Shown: positions 43,497 to 52,940, counted from the first letter of the stretch. The stretch: DNA of 64,000 nucleotides from Alcaligenaceae bacterium (GCA_947378965.1 CANCMG010000001.1:62001-126000); one strand, 5' to 3'. A program made the numbers and translations. The notes: generated by a model from the letters alone, not told the origin.

Positions 43497-44531
43497 ATGG
43501 CAAATGAAAAAAAACGCAGTGATAAAGTTAAGTGGGAACACGTTAACAATTGGGTAGCTCGTCGTGGCTTGAAGACCGACTGGAAGGTCTTTGGTATGCC
43601 CGAGATCTTGGATCCCTTTACCAGCAGCTTTGTCGATGTCGACCCTATGCCCAAGTGGGATATCCCGCAAAAGATCATGATTTCGACCACGATTACCGGC
43701 GCATTTTTTAGTAAACGTTCAAATCCGCATCACCCAATTACGGTCGATGAAATTCGTGACTCTGCTGAAAAATGCATCTTGGCAGGTGCGCCAAATATCC
43801 ATATACACGTGCGCGACGATCGCGGATATAACGTGCTCGATCCTCAGCGCTTTCACGATGTCATTGCACCCTTGCGTGAAAAATACCCAGAGGTGACCTT
43901 TGATGGTTGCCTCGTTGCCGTCAACGATCATGAAAGTTCACTCATGGCGTCGACCATGAAAATGGGGCTTTTTGATGCCTTACCCGTCAACACAACCGCC
44001 CTCTGCTGCGGTGACAACATGTTCTTTAAAGCGCCTCATGTGGTCATCGAAAAGGCGCGCTTAGCGCAAGAAGCGGGCTGCAAGCCGATTATCGCTGTCT
44101 ACACAGATGGAGACATTGATAACGCGCGTCGCTATCTCGTCGAAAGCGGCGTGGTTCAAGGCCCCTGCTACTGGATTCTATTGCCGGCCCTGCCGGGCTG
44201 CAGTCCTATGCACAACCCGCAACAAATGGTGGATGGTTTGCAGCGTATGGTTCGTGCCATTCGCGACTTTGATCCAAATGGTTTCTTAATGGTAAGTGCG
44301 GCAGGAAGAGCCAGCACCTACCTGGCGACATTCGCAATGCTTCTGGGCTTGCACGTGCGTGTCGGGATGGAAGATACCGTCTGGCCATACCCGCATCGTG
44401 ACGACTTGCTGAAACACAACGTCGATCATTTCACTCAAGTGCGCGATATCGCAAAACTTTTAGGACGAGAGCTGATGACACCAAGCGAATATCGCTTGGC
44501 GATAAACATGCCTGTTGTGGTACGAGCTTAA
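43497..44531 (+). CDS. Beta-keto acid cleavage enzyme (BKACE, DUF849 family)
   Basis: A 344-residue zinc enzyme. The metal/substrate motif HIHVRDDRG lies at residues 102-110 (H102, H104). BKACE enzymes condense a beta-keto acid with acetyl-CoA and split it to acetoacetate and a new acyl-CoA. An N-terminal extension of about 55 residues ('VKWEHVNNWVARRGLKTDWK') comes before the usual family start 'IMISTTITGAFF'. Together with the ligase and reductase it forms a short catabolic operon. The specific beta-keto acid cannot be read. Confidence 0.9.
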   Translation: MANEKKRSDKVKWEHVNNWVARRGLKTDWKVFGMPEILDPFTSSFVDVDPMPKWDIPQKIMISTTITGAFFSKRSNPHHPITVDEIRDSAEKCILAGAPNIHIHVRDDRGYNVLDPQRFHDVIAPLREKYPEVTFDGCLVAVNDHESSLMASTMKMGLFDALPVNTTALCCGDNMFFKAPHVVIEKARLAQEAGCKPIIAVYTDGDIDNARRYLVESGVVQGPCYWILLPALPGCSPMHNPQQMVDGLQRMVRAIRDFDPNGFLMVSAAGRASTYLATFAMLLGLHVRVGMEDTVWPYPHRDDLLKHNVDHFTQVRDIAKLLGRELMTPSEYRLAINMPVVVRA

Positions 44532-44553
44532 CAACGTAGCTAGCGCCGAGGAG

Positions 44554-45288
44554 CTAATTGGGCCGTATAAAGCGTAAAGCAAAACGGTCACTCGGCGCAT
44601 CCATTTTTGAAGAGTGTTGCTCACGCGTATCACTTGGATTCGCCCAAGCCTCAGACTGACCATCGAGTTTGAAGCCGACAGCCGTCAGCTCTGCGACAAC
44701 GACCTCTTGGTCGATGCGATGCAGAGTCGAAGTCTCAGTGATGCCTGAGCCAGCTTTGCCGGCGTGATCCATCACGATTAAAAACCCACCGGGCTTAAGC
44801 GCATTGAAAATCGCTTTATTCATTATGCTGCGCTCGGTCGGAGTATTCACGATATCGTGATATGACAAGATCAAAGTCACGCGATCGACGCGTGGTAGGT
44901 CTGCTGCAAACAAATCTTCTAGCGGACGTGCGAGTACTTGCAGGTTGGCCTGAGGTTGCGCAGCAAGCCGTGTCTCAAGCGCAGGAGATGGTCTGGCAAT
45001 TTGAGCCCAGACCTTACCATTTACACCAACCGCTAGCGCGAAAACCTGTGCTGTATAGCCACCGCCCGACGCAATATCCAACACAGTCATGCCAGGTGCG
45101 ATCTGCGCTAACTTAAGCAGTTCGAGTGGTTTGCGCCTAGCGTCTGCCTGTCGATCGCGCTCGGTTCGGATGGGACTCTCTAATAAAGCAGTGTCGCTTA
45201 GCGCAACTTGCGCGCAGAGCTCAAAACTGAGCGTGCAGGCAACAAGCAAACAGGCAACAAGCGAGCGGCGGCGTGATTGTGCAAACAT
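44554..45288 (-). CDS. Class I SAM-dependent methyltransferase with predicted signal peptide
   Basis: A 244-residue protein. Residues 1-26 (RRRSLVACLLVACTLSFELCAQ) look like a Sec signal. Motif I of SAM methyltransferases, VLDIASGGGYTAQ, is intact near residues 69-81, with 'LSYHDIVNTP' as motif II-like. The combination is odd, as SAM is cytoplasmic. A small known group of such exported 'methyltransferases' exists in Proteobacteria, with no clear function. It converges on the BKACE gene and is the only minus-strand gene here. Confidence 0.82.
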   Translation of the reverse strand: MFAQSRRRSLVACLLVACTLSFELCAQVALSDTALLESPIRTERDRQADARRKPLELLKLAQIAPGMTVLDIASGGGYTAQVFALAVGVNGKVWAQIARPSPALETRLAAQPQANLQVLARPLEDLFAADLPRVDRVTLILSYHDIVNTPTERSIMNKAIFNALKPGGFLIVMDHAGKAGSGITETSTLHRIDQEVVVAELTAVGFKLDGQSEAWANPSDTREQHSSKMDAPSDRFALRFIRPN

Positions 45289-45443
45289 GATGAGCCCTAA
45301 GTTTTAGAATCGTGATCTTGATTAAACCATGCCGTGCTATCTTTAGCACTAGCCTATGAGGATCGCGTTGCCGGCCAGACGTTGCAGGATGAGCTTTGCA
45401 CCGGCAAAACTCATTATTAAATTCATTTTTGTTGAGTCACACT

Positions 45444-46154
45444 ATGCCTCAAATCCTTGCCCCTACCGGAAAGTTGCGCGTTGGGGTCTACACCGGCAGC
45501 CCACAGTCACTCATGCTAGGCCAAACGCCTCAAGACAATTACGGCATGGGCTACGAGTTAGGGCGTGAGTTTGCACGCCACCTGGGGCTGCCCTTTGAGC
45601 CGGTCGTTTTTGAAAAGAATGGCGATGTTTTAGCCGCCGCCAAACAAGGCGTGATTGACTTAGCACTGGTCAATGCAACACCAGTACGCGCCAAGTATTT
45701 AGACTTCGCTCAGGCGATTCTTTTTTCGGCGCAAAGCTATTTGGTAGGTGCCCACTGCGATGTGCGTGACATGGCCGCCCTTAATCGCGAAGGAATCGTC
45801 GTAGGGGTGTCGGGTGGCAGCACCTCTGAAACCGTCTTGCCGGCTATTTTGCAGCGCGCAAAGGTTGTTGCTATCAATAGCCTTGATGAAGTCACACGCC
45901 TACTCAATCAAGCAAAAATCGACGCCTTTGGCACCAATAAGGGCATCCTCTTTGAGTTGGCAAAGCGTAGCCCAGGCTCGGTCGTCTTAGATGGTGCCTG
46001 GGGCTTTGAACGTATCGCACTAGGGATCCCAAAGGGGCGCGCAACGGCACTGCCCTTACTGCAAGCGTTTTGCAAAGTCATTAAAACAAACGGCTTTTTA
46101 GAGGCTGCAGCCCAACGTGCGGGGATGCAAGGGGTAAGCTTCAACGAAAGCTAG
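45444..46154 (+). CDS. Periplasmic-binding-protein-like domain (SBP_bac_3/PhnD-like) without signal peptide
   Basis: A 236-residue protein beginning MPQILAPTGKLRVGVYTGSP, which is the mature start of a type II receptor fold. 'GVIDLALVNATPVRAKYLDFAQ' and 'GVSGGSTSETVLPA' fit the family. No hydrophobic leader precedes it; the TTG at 45396 would add only 16 polar residues, so I chose the ATG at 45444. It may act in the cytoplasm or use an unusual export route. It lies 57 bp before a Bug receptor, and both may serve one substrate. Confidence 0.8.
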   Translation: MPQILAPTGKLRVGVYTGSPQSLMLGQTPQDNYGMGYELGREFARHLGLPFEPVVFEKNGDVLAAAKQGVIDLALVNATPVRAKYLDFAQAILFSAQSYLVGAHCDVRDMAALNREGIVVGVSGGSTSETVLPAILQRAKVVAINSLDEVTRLLNQAKIDAFGTNKGILFELAKRSPGSVVLDGAWGFERIALGIPKGRATALPLLQAFCKVIKTNGFLEAAAQRAGMQGVSFNES

Positions 46155-46211
46155 TTTGAAAAGCGATATAGTTTGAATGTGTAGACACATAAGTATAAAA
46201 AAGAGGCAAAC

Positions 46212-47201
46212 ATGACCCAATACTCTAGCAAACTAAGTACAGCCTTCGCCTACCTTGGCGCCATTGTCTTCTCCACGCTGCTAACCGGTTATCAAACCGC
46301 TGTTGCACAAACCTATCCGAGCAAACCCATCACTGTCGTCGTGCCTTACGGCCCGGGCACAGGAAACGACATCATCGCCCGCATCATCGCCCAGAAAGTC
46401 AGCGAAACCTCAGGGCAACCAATGGTGATCGATAACCGAGCTGGCGCGAACGGCAGCATCGGCGCTGACTATGTCGCACGCGCCACACCCGATGGTCACA
46501 CCGTGTTGATTGCCAGCACAAGTAGCATCGTCAATCAGTTTGTCACAAAAGACTCTCGCCTCGATATTGCCAAGGACTTTAGCCCCGTCGGCCTGGTGGG
46601 GTCTTTGCGCAATGTCTTAATTGCACGTCAAGATCTACCTGCGAACTCAATGAAAGAGCTCATTGCGCTCGCGAAAGACAAACCAGGTCAGCTCAATTTT
46701 GCCTCGGGTAGCGCGGCTACGCACTTTGTTGGAATGATTTTGAAGTTTGCTGCGCAGATTGACTTTTCAATTATTGATTACAAGCTCACAACGACCGGGA
46801 TGACCGATGTTGCAAGCGGCAGAGTGGATTTGCTTTGGACGACCACTGCGTCAGCCTTGTCTTTAGTCAACACAGGTAAAGTCAAGCTCTTAGGCGTAAC
46901 AGGCCCGACCCGATCGGCTGTTGTGCCAAACACAGCAACCATGATCGAAGCGGGTTATCCCGAAATTGATGTCAGTATCGACTTTTTTATTTTGGCGCCA
47001 GCGGGTACGCCGCCAGAGATTTTGACAAAATTGAATCGCGAGATTGTGACTGCACTGAACGATAAGGTCGTTAAAGAGAAACTAGCGACCGCAGGTGTTG
47101 AGGCAAACGGCAGTTCGCCTGAAGCACTGGCCAAATATATTCAACAGGATATGGCTCGCTGGGCACGTCTCGTTAAAGAAACAAACTACCAAGTGCACTA
47201 A
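46212..47201 (+). CDS. Bug/TctC-family solute receptor
   Basis: A 329-residue receptor with signal peptide ending near 'VAQTY' (about residue 34). Family motifs 'ITVVVPYGPGTGNDIIARII', 'MVIDNRAGANGSIGADYVA' and 'PDGHTVLIA' are intact. It follows the leaderless receptor gene and converges on the DMT transporter at 47278. No permease partner is seen. Confidence 0.9.
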   Translation: MTQYSSKLSTAFAYLGAIVFSTLLTGYQTAVAQTYPSKPITVVVPYGPGTGNDIIARIIAQKVSETSGQPMVIDNRAGANGSIGADYVARATPDGHTVLIASTSSIVNQFVTKDSRLDIAKDFSPVGLVGSLRNVLIARQDLPANSMKELIALAKDKPGQLNFASGSAATHFVGMILKFAAQIDFSIIDYKLTTTGMTDVASGRVDLLWTTTASALSLVNTGKVKLLGVTGPTRSAVVPNTATMIEAGYPEIDVSIDFFILAPAGTPPEILTKLNREIVTALNDKVVKEKLATAGVEANGSSPEALAKYIQQDMARWARLVKETNYQVH

Positions 47202-47277
47202 ACAATATGAGCCATAGCTATGCGACGCAACAAATCCCTCGCACTGCGAATATCTCTCAAGAGCTCACCAAGACTTC

Positions 47278-48186
47278 TCAACTTTGATTCTTTCTTAAGC
47301 CAATCTTTATCACTAATCCTAAGACGATACCGGCTCCGATGAGCTGTATCAACGCGATATGCTGTCCTAAGATGAACCAACCTAACACCAATGCGCAGAT
47401 GGGCTCGATATTTAGAATAGCCGAATTTGCTGCAACGCCTAGCCTGGGTAGCACGGTTAGCATGATGGTAAAGCCCGTACCAAACAGGATCGTCAATAAT
47501 CCCAGCCCCCACCACCCAACCATATCTGTGGGCCATTGAAAATCGCTCATCGTCTGGGCGCCAATCAACGCTAACAAACCTACAATCCACATCGTACTCA
47601 CCGTTCGAATACGCCCATCCAAATCAGCGGCTTCATTTTGTATCAACACCATCGCTAAGCCAAAAGTAGCCCCAGCAAGCAAGGCAAACGCGACCCCTGC
47701 GCCGATGACTTCCCATTGGCCCAATGCACCTAGCCCCGAAGCAGCACCAAATACATCTAGGGCCAGTGCCAGTCCAAATAACATCACCGGCATCGTCTTT
47801 AGGATGAAGGGCTCAGGTCTCTGTCCATAAAAAACCCAGGACCACAATACAATCCATAAGGGGTATGTATTAAAGGCCAACAACGCCAACGAGACCGGCA
47901 ACCGAGCGACCGCCGAGTAAACAGAAAACCCCTGAATAGCAACCAAAAACCCGATGATTGGTAGCACTTTTATATGTCGCCAGCTTAATTGGACCGGCAC
48001 GCGCTGTACGTACAGTATTAACGTCACGACAAGCGCCGTCACGACGCTACGAAAGAACACCGCGGTCACGACATTTGTCCCATGATCAAAGGCGACGCGG
48101 GCCGCCACATGATTTGCACCCATGACGACGGCAATCAATAACAAGGTAGCAAAAGCGGAGCCTGAGATAGCTTTTTTTTTCATCAT
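47278..48186 (-). CDS. EamA/DMT-family transporter
   Basis: A 302-residue inner-membrane protein with ten hydrophobic segments in two EamA repeats ('ATLLLIAVVMGANHVAARVAFD' opens). It is divergent from the second liv cluster and shares its 155-bp upstream region. It resembles the DMT protein at 10601 in fold only. The substrate is unknown, export of a metabolite being most usual. Confidence 0.87.
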   Translation of the reverse strand: MMKKKAISGSAFATLLLIAVVMGANHVAARVAFDHGTNVVTAVFFRSVVTALVVTLILYVQRVPVQLSWRHIKVLPIIGFLVAIQGFSVYSAVARLPVSLALLAFNTYPLWIVLWSWVFYGQRPEPFILKTMPVMLFGLALALDVFGAASGLGALGQWEVIGAGVAFALLAGATFGLAMVLIQNEAADLDGRIRTVSTMWIVGLLALIGAQTMSDFQWPTDMVGWWGLGLLTILFGTGFTIMLTVLPRLGVAANSAILNIEPICALVLGWFILGQHIALIQLIGAGIVLGLVIKIGLRKNQS

Positions 48187-48341
48187 ACGCCCTGAAAGAC
48201 TGTGTCGATTTACCCCAAAAGGGCAAGAAATTTTTTTGCAAGACTCGGTGAAATCAAAGAGAAAAATATTGCTTATTCAGTTATATACAGTTACTGTTTG
48301 CACAATAATATTCAATAAAAACAATAAATCAGGAGACTAAA

Positions 48342-49538
48342 ATGAAAACAAATAATCAGATTACCAGAGCTGGGCTACTGTTCACCGCTGGGCTCTTACT
48401 CTCAGCAGCCGCAAATGGTCAAGAACTTATCAACCTGGGTGTATCGCTTCCGCTATCGGGATCGGGCGCAAACTGGGGAAAAGGAAGTGAAATAGTCTGC
48501 CAGGAAGCTGTTCGCGTGGTGAATGCAAATGGTGGCGTCAAGATTGGCGCAAAAATTTACAATTACACGTGCATTGCCTACGACAACAAATATACCGCCG
48601 CTGATGGTGCTCGAGTCACGCAGACTTTGCTTAAAAAAGATAACGTCAAGTTTATAGCGGGTAACGTCGGGACTGCACCTGCGCGGGCGATGCAGTCGAT
48701 CACCGAAAAAGAGGGTGTTCTGATGTTTACTACCGCCTGGGGGCAATCAATTAAAGGGCCAAAGTTCCCGATGACCTTCACGCAAATGAATACCCCCGTT
48801 GAATTCGTTGAGTCAATGGTTCCATTCATTAAACAGGCGAACCCCACGGTCAAGACGGTCGCTCTCTTGAATCCAAACGATGCGACCGGCCAGGATATTG
48901 AGAAAATTTCTCGTAAAACCTGGGAGTCTGTTGGTGTGAAAGTGCTATCGAGCGACTGGTTCGAGCGTGGTACCACCGAGTTTCAACCGATTGCTACAAA
49001 GCTAGCAAGTACCAAAGCTGATGTCGTGGATTTAGGGGCTGCACCACCACCAGATGCTGGAAGGATTTTTAAAGAACTCAAAGCTCTTGGCTGGAAAGGC
49101 GTGCAAGTCGTTGAGGCAGGCACCGGAGCTGAGGGGCTGATTACGACTGGTGGCGATGCCTCCGACAAAACCTACCTCGGGGCAGCGATCGCCTTTGACT
49201 CATCATCAAGCGAAATACTGCAGCGACTCAATGCCCTAGTATTAAAAGGCACAGGCGAGTCTTTAAACTTAATTCAACTAGGTTTCTACGACTCGGTCAT
49301 CGCTCTCAAGGCTGCAATGGAGAAAGCTCAAAGCATAGACCCCAAAGTCGTTGCAGAAGCCTTACCTAGCATTATTTTTGATGGTGCCTTTGGAAAGACT
49401 GGGTTTGGGGGGGTCGCCTCTTATGGGTCACCACAACAAATGCTACTTCCGGTAATCGTTACTCAAATTAACGGCACTCAGTTGAAGCAGGTTCATCGCG
49501 TCGAAAACGCAGAACTAGCTAAACGATTAGCAAAATAA
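48342..49538 (+). CDS. Branched-chain-type ABC transporter substrate-binding protein
   Basis: A 398-residue periplasmic receptor. The signal peptide ends near 'ANGQE' (about residue 28), and the mature start 'LINLGVSLPLSGSGANWGKGSEIVCQEAVRVVN' is typical of type I liv receptors. AGGAG precedes the ATG. It heads the second liv cluster, followed by livH-M-G-F. A palindrome ACAGTTACTGT at 48287-48297 lies upstream but is short. The sequence around is visibly A/T-rich compared with the left half. Confidence 0.9.
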   Translation: MKTNNQITRAGLLFTAGLLLSAAANGQELINLGVSLPLSGSGANWGKGSEIVCQEAVRVVNANGGVKIGAKIYNYTCIAYDNKYTAADGARVTQTLLKKDNVKFIAGNVGTAPARAMQSITEKEGVLMFTTAWGQSIKGPKFPMTFTQMNTPVEFVESMVPFIKQANPTVKTVALLNPNDATGQDIEKISRKTWESVGVKVLSSDWFERGTTEFQPIATKLASTKADVVDLGAAPPPDAGRIFKELKALGWKGVQVVEAGTGAEGLITTGGDASDKTYLGAAIAFDSSSSEILQRLNALVLKGTGESLNLIQLGFYDSVIALKAAMEKAQSIDPKVVAEALPSIIFDGAFGKTGFGGVASYGSPQQMLLPVIVTQINGTQLKQVHRVENAELAKRLAK

Positions 49539-49583
49539 ACAAACGCTTGCCCTTGACAGGCTGGTCGTTAGCGCCCCAGGTTT

Positions 49584-49618
49584 GACCGATCACCGCGTGC
49601 TGCTCGTGGTCATCGGTC
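49584..49618 (+). other. Hairpin between receptor and permease genes of the second liv operon
   Basis: GACCGATCACC (49584-49594) pairs with GGTCATCGGTC (49608-49618) with one mismatch, an 11-bp stem with 13-nt loop. No U-tract follows. It lies 46 bp after the receptor stop and 77 bp before livH. It probably stabilises the receptor mRNA 3' end or lowers permease expression. Confidence 0.5.
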
Positions 49619-49694
49619 ACTAGCCCAAAAGGTTCACAATTCACGCCGCTCGATAACTACGAAGCACGCGTACGCGAACGTTCGACTGTAAAAC

Positions 49695-50570
49695 ATGCAA
49701 ACATTCATTCAACTTGTGTTTACCGGCGTCCAAATTAGTGCGATTTACGTCCTTTTTTCTTTGGGACTCACTCTCATTTTTGGCGTCATGAAAATAGTCA
49801 ATTTTGCTCATGGTCAATTCTTCACGCTGACCGCGCTCTTAATTTCGGTCGCCCTACCTTTCTTAATTGGATACGGGCTCTCGACGTTAACCGCATACCT
49901 TATTTCTGTAGTTGTCAGCGCCTGTGCCTCGTTGCTGCTGGGGCTGATCATTTATCAAGGTGGTCTCCGATTTTTTCAGCGTGATCTATCAGGTTCATTT
50001 ATCTTAACTGTCGGAGTCGTACTGTTTCTTGAGGGTGTGTTTCTACACTATTTTGGGGGGGTCGTGCGTTCTGTTCCCCCATTTGTCGAAGGTAGCATCT
50101 CCCTTTTGGGCGTCAACATCACGCTTCAAAGAATTCTATTGATAGTGGTATCACTAAGCTTCACGGCAGTACTGTTCTGGGTTCTTTCATTTACAAAACT
50201 CGGCAAAGCCATGCGGGCAGTCTCAATTGATCATGAGGCGGCCATGCTGCAAGGTATTCCATACAAAAAAATCGCCTTCCGCGGTTTCATGATTGCGACT
50301 TTTATGGGTACGCTTGCCGGTGCAATGATGGCGCCGCTTGCGATGATTTCCCCTACCGTTGGCTCAGACTACCTAGTGAAAGGATTTATCGCGGTGATTA
50401 TCGGCGGATTAGGAAGCGTGCCTGGCGCAATTGTTGGCAGCCTGTTCATCGGAATGATTGAAAGCTTTGGTGGTTATTTTTTTGATCCCTCAATTGCAAA
50501 CATCAGTATTTTTATTTTGGTCATCTTTACGCTTTTAGTACGTCCTAATGGATTGCTAAAAAATGGATAA
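49695..50570 (+). CDS. livH: Branched-chain-type ABC transporter permease, LivH type
   Basis: A 291-residue permease with about eight membrane helices, 'VNFAHGQFFTLTALL' and 'GKAMRAVSIDHEAAMLQGIPYKK' being the family marks. It overlaps livM by 8 bp. It is the second copy in the window (the first is at 4157-5017) and only distantly similar, so the two importers have probably separate origins and substrates. Confidence 0.92.
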   Translation: MQTFIQLVFTGVQISAIYVLFSLGLTLIFGVMKIVNFAHGQFFTLTALLISVALPFLIGYGLSTLTAYLISVVVSACASLLLGLIIYQGGLRFFQRDLSGSFILTVGVVLFLEGVFLHYFGGVVRSVPPFVEGSISLLGVNITLQRILLIVVSLSFTAVLFWVLSFTKLGKAMRAVSIDHEAAMLQGIPYKKIAFRGFMIATFMGTLAGAMMAPLAMISPTVGSDYLVKGFIAVIIGGLGSVPGAIVGSLFIGMIESFGGYFFDPSIANISIFILVIFTLLVRPNGLLKNG

Positions 50571-51486
50571 GAAAACTATCGTCCAAGCAGGATTAAGCGT
50601 CGCGGCTCTCGCCCTAGCCTCTCTGAGCATTTCAAGCGGCTATATTTCCAGTGTCGTGAGTTGGATGGCTATCGCAACCCTCTTAGCCTCTAGCCTCCGA
50701 TTTGTCACGCTGATTGGAGAACTCAATTTTGCGACAGCTGCGTTTGTCGGACTAGGCGCCTACGGTGCCGGAGTCATGCTGACGATCTTTGAATGGCCGT
50801 TCATCGCCTGCTTACTTTTTAGCGGTGTTGTTGCCGCAGTCGTGGGCTTCGGTTTCGGTTATGTGACACTCAAGACAAAAGGCCCCTATTTTCTGCTGAT
50901 TGGGTTTGCTTTTACTGAGGTCGTTAGGCTTGTGTACACAAAAATCGATATCATTGGAAGTAACTCAGGGATGGTAGGGATCTTTCCGCCGAGCTATCTT
51001 GAGCCATACTATTCTTCCTTTGCTATTGCGGTATCGGGCCTTCTCATTATCGCGCTCTACGTCATTGAAAAGTCGCACCTCGGCAAGGCTTTCACTGGCA
51101 TTCGCGATAACGATCAAGTTGTGCTGGCAGTTGGTATTAACGTACACCTCACTAAAGTCATCTGCCTGACGATCGGTGCTTTCACCTCCGGCATCGCTGG
51201 CGGTTTGACTGCCTTTGTCAATAATGTCATTAGCCCGGGGGACTTTAGCTACTTGCTCTCGACATTCGCTCTAGCCTACCTTAAAGTCGGAGGAGAAGAG
51301 AGACCAATGGGCCCTATTTTGGGTGCGGTCCTACTAGTGTTCTTAAGTTCAATTTCATTGCTTTTTGGCGGTGCTGATCACATCTTTTATGGAACTGCAA
51401 TTATCGTCAGTGTACTGATCCTGCCGAAAGGTTTGATTGGCTTAATTGAACAAATACAGCTTCGATTTAAAAGGGATCATAACTAA
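50563..51486 (+). CDS. livM: Branched-chain-type ABC transporter permease, LivM type
   Basis: A 307-residue permease with about nine hydrophobic segments. 'GELNFATAAFVGLGAYGAG' and the ATPase-contact loop 'GKAFTGIRDNDQVVLAVGINV' identify it. It pairs with the LivH protein encoded just upstream. The stop lies 1 bp before the livG ATG. Confidence 0.92.
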   Translation: MDKKTIVQAGLSVAALALASLSISSGYISSVVSWMAIATLLASSLRFVTLIGELNFATAAFVGLGAYGAGVMLTIFEWPFIACLLFSGVVAAVVGFGFGYVTLKTKGPYFLLIGFAFTEVVRLVYTKIDIIGSNSGMVGIFPPSYLEPYYSSFAIAVSGLLIIALYVIEKSHLGKAFTGIRDNDQVVLAVGINVHLTKVICLTIGAFTSGIAGGLTAFVNNVISPGDFSYLLSTFALAYLKVGGEERPMGPILGAVLLVFLSSISLLFGGADHIFYGTAIIVSVLILPKGLIGLIEQIQLRFKRDHN

Positions 51487-51487
51487 G

Positions 51488-52225
51488 ATGACTGCCAAAT
51501 CGTTAGTAAGGCTCGAGGGATTAACCCGACGCTATGGTGGACTGATCGCAGTTTCAGATCTCAACATGGAAGTCCATCCGGCCGAAATTCTTGGTCTGAT
51601 TGGCCCAAATGGCGCAGGAAAAAGCACAACGTTTAACCTCCTCAGTGGCTTTGTGAAGCCTACCAGCGGCCAACTATATATTGATGAAGAAAATGTAACC
51701 GGAAAATCTCCAACATATATCAGCAAGCTGGGCTTGATTAGAACTTTTCAACACAGTAGTCTAATGAAAACCCTGACTGTACATGACAACATTCTGATGG
51801 GGGCAATTGGTGGCTTAAGCTTTTTACACACCCGTAAATGCCTCGCACGCGTGCATGACGTTGCAACACTATTGGGTCTGAACACATATCTCAATGAAAT
51901 ATCTGGCAATCTTTCGCACGGCATACAGCGACTTGTCAGCATCGCCATCGCTTTCGCTGCGCATCCCAGAATTCTCTGTCTTGACGAGCCCTTAACGGGT
52001 TTGAATCAAACAGAAGCAACAACTACTCTTCGTGTTCTGCGCAGGATACGCGATGAGTTCAATTGTTCGATTCTATTGGTCGAACACAATATGAAAGCGG
52101 TGATGCAAGTTTGCGACCGCATCGTCGTGCTTCACCAAGGCAAGTTACTCGCATCGGGTACGCCTGAAGAAATACGTAATAATGCAGATGTGATTAGCGC
52201 ATACTTGGGACCGAAGCATGCATAA
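51488..52225 (+). CDS. livG: ABC transporter ATP-binding protein, LivG type
   Basis: A 245-residue ATPase with Walker A GPNGAGKST, signature region 'LSHGIQRLVSIAIAFA' and Walker B ILCLDEPLTGL. The signature has LSHG instead of LSYG. I chose the ATG at 51488 (MTAKSLVRLEGL); an in-frame start at 51446 would overlap livM by 41 bp and add residues without family match. It overlaps livF by 8 bp. Confidence 0.9.
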   Translation: MTAKSLVRLEGLTRRYGGLIAVSDLNMEVHPAEILGLIGPNGAGKSTTFNLLSGFVKPTSGQLYIDEENVTGKSPTYISKLGLIRTFQHSSLMKTLTVHDNILMGAIGGLSFLHTRKCLARVHDVATLLGLNTYLNEISGNLSHGIQRLVSIAIAFAAHPRILCLDEPLTGLNQTEATTTLRVLRRIRDEFNCSILLVEHNMKAVMQVCDRIVVLHQGKLLASGTPEEIRNNADVISAYLGPKHA

Positions 52226-52940
52226 CGCGACAACTTCGCTCGACATTCATAACCTCTCGGTTAGCTACGGTCGCGTGCCGGTACTAACGGATATCAACAT
52301 TAAGGTTTTACGCGGACAGGTCGTCACGATAATTGGCGCGAATGGTGCAGGTAAGTCGACTATTTTAAAAACGATCACAGGACTCTTGCAGCCGACTAGC
52401 GGATCGATTCGCCTATTTGGACAGCCTATTGAGCGCCTAGAGCCCGATCAAATTGTTCCGATGGGATTAACGCTAGTGCCAGAAGGCCGGCGACTGTTTG
52501 ACGTCATGACGGTTCAAGAAAATCTAGAGATGGGCGCTTATAGTAGGGTAGACACAGACGGTATTAAAAAGGATTTTGAACGCGCGCTAGCTTTTTTTCC
52601 AGATCTCAAAGAAAAACTAAAATCACAGGCAGGCTCGCTCAGTGGCGGCCAGCAACAAATGGTGGTTGTGGCGCGTGCACTGATGGCCGGGCCTAAAGTG
52701 ATGCTGCTCGACGAACCAACGATCGGTCTAGCGCCAGCTGTCGTGCAATCGATCGCGCGCGTGATTTCGGAGATTCGGGACTCTGGCGTTGATGTCTTGC
52801 TTGTTGAGCAAAATGCTGAAATGGCGATCGAAATATCAGACTATGGTTATGTTCTAGAGCAAGGCAGAGTGGTGCTCGAAGCCTCTGCGCGAGACCTTGC
52901 CAACAATCCTAGCGTGCAAAAAGCCTATCTTGGGATATGA
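52218..52940 (+). CDS. livF: ABC transporter ATP-binding protein, LivF type
   Basis: A 240-residue ATPase with Walker A GANGAGKST, signature LSGGQQQMVVVARAL and Walker B VMLLDEPTIGL. It closes the second liv operon. No clear terminator follows. The next gene, a dehydrogenase, starts 165 bp later on the same strand and may be a separate unit. Confidence 0.93.
   Translation: MHNATTSLDIHNLSVSYGRVPVLTDINIKVLRGQVVTIIGANGAGKSTILKTITGLLQPTSGSIRLFGQPIERLEPDQIVPMGLTLVPEGRRLFDVMTVQENLEMGAYSRVDTDGIKKDFERALAFFPDLKEKLKSQAGSLSGGQQQMVVVARALMAGPKVMLLDEPTIGLAPAVVQSIARVISEIRDSGVDVLLVEQNAEMAIEISDYGYVLEQGRVVLEASARDLANNPSVQKAYLGI

Noticed and set aside
48287-48297. Palindrome ACAGTTACTGT before the second liv operon
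   Set aside because: Only 5-bp arms and no promoter hexamers at a suitable distance; too short to call an operator.
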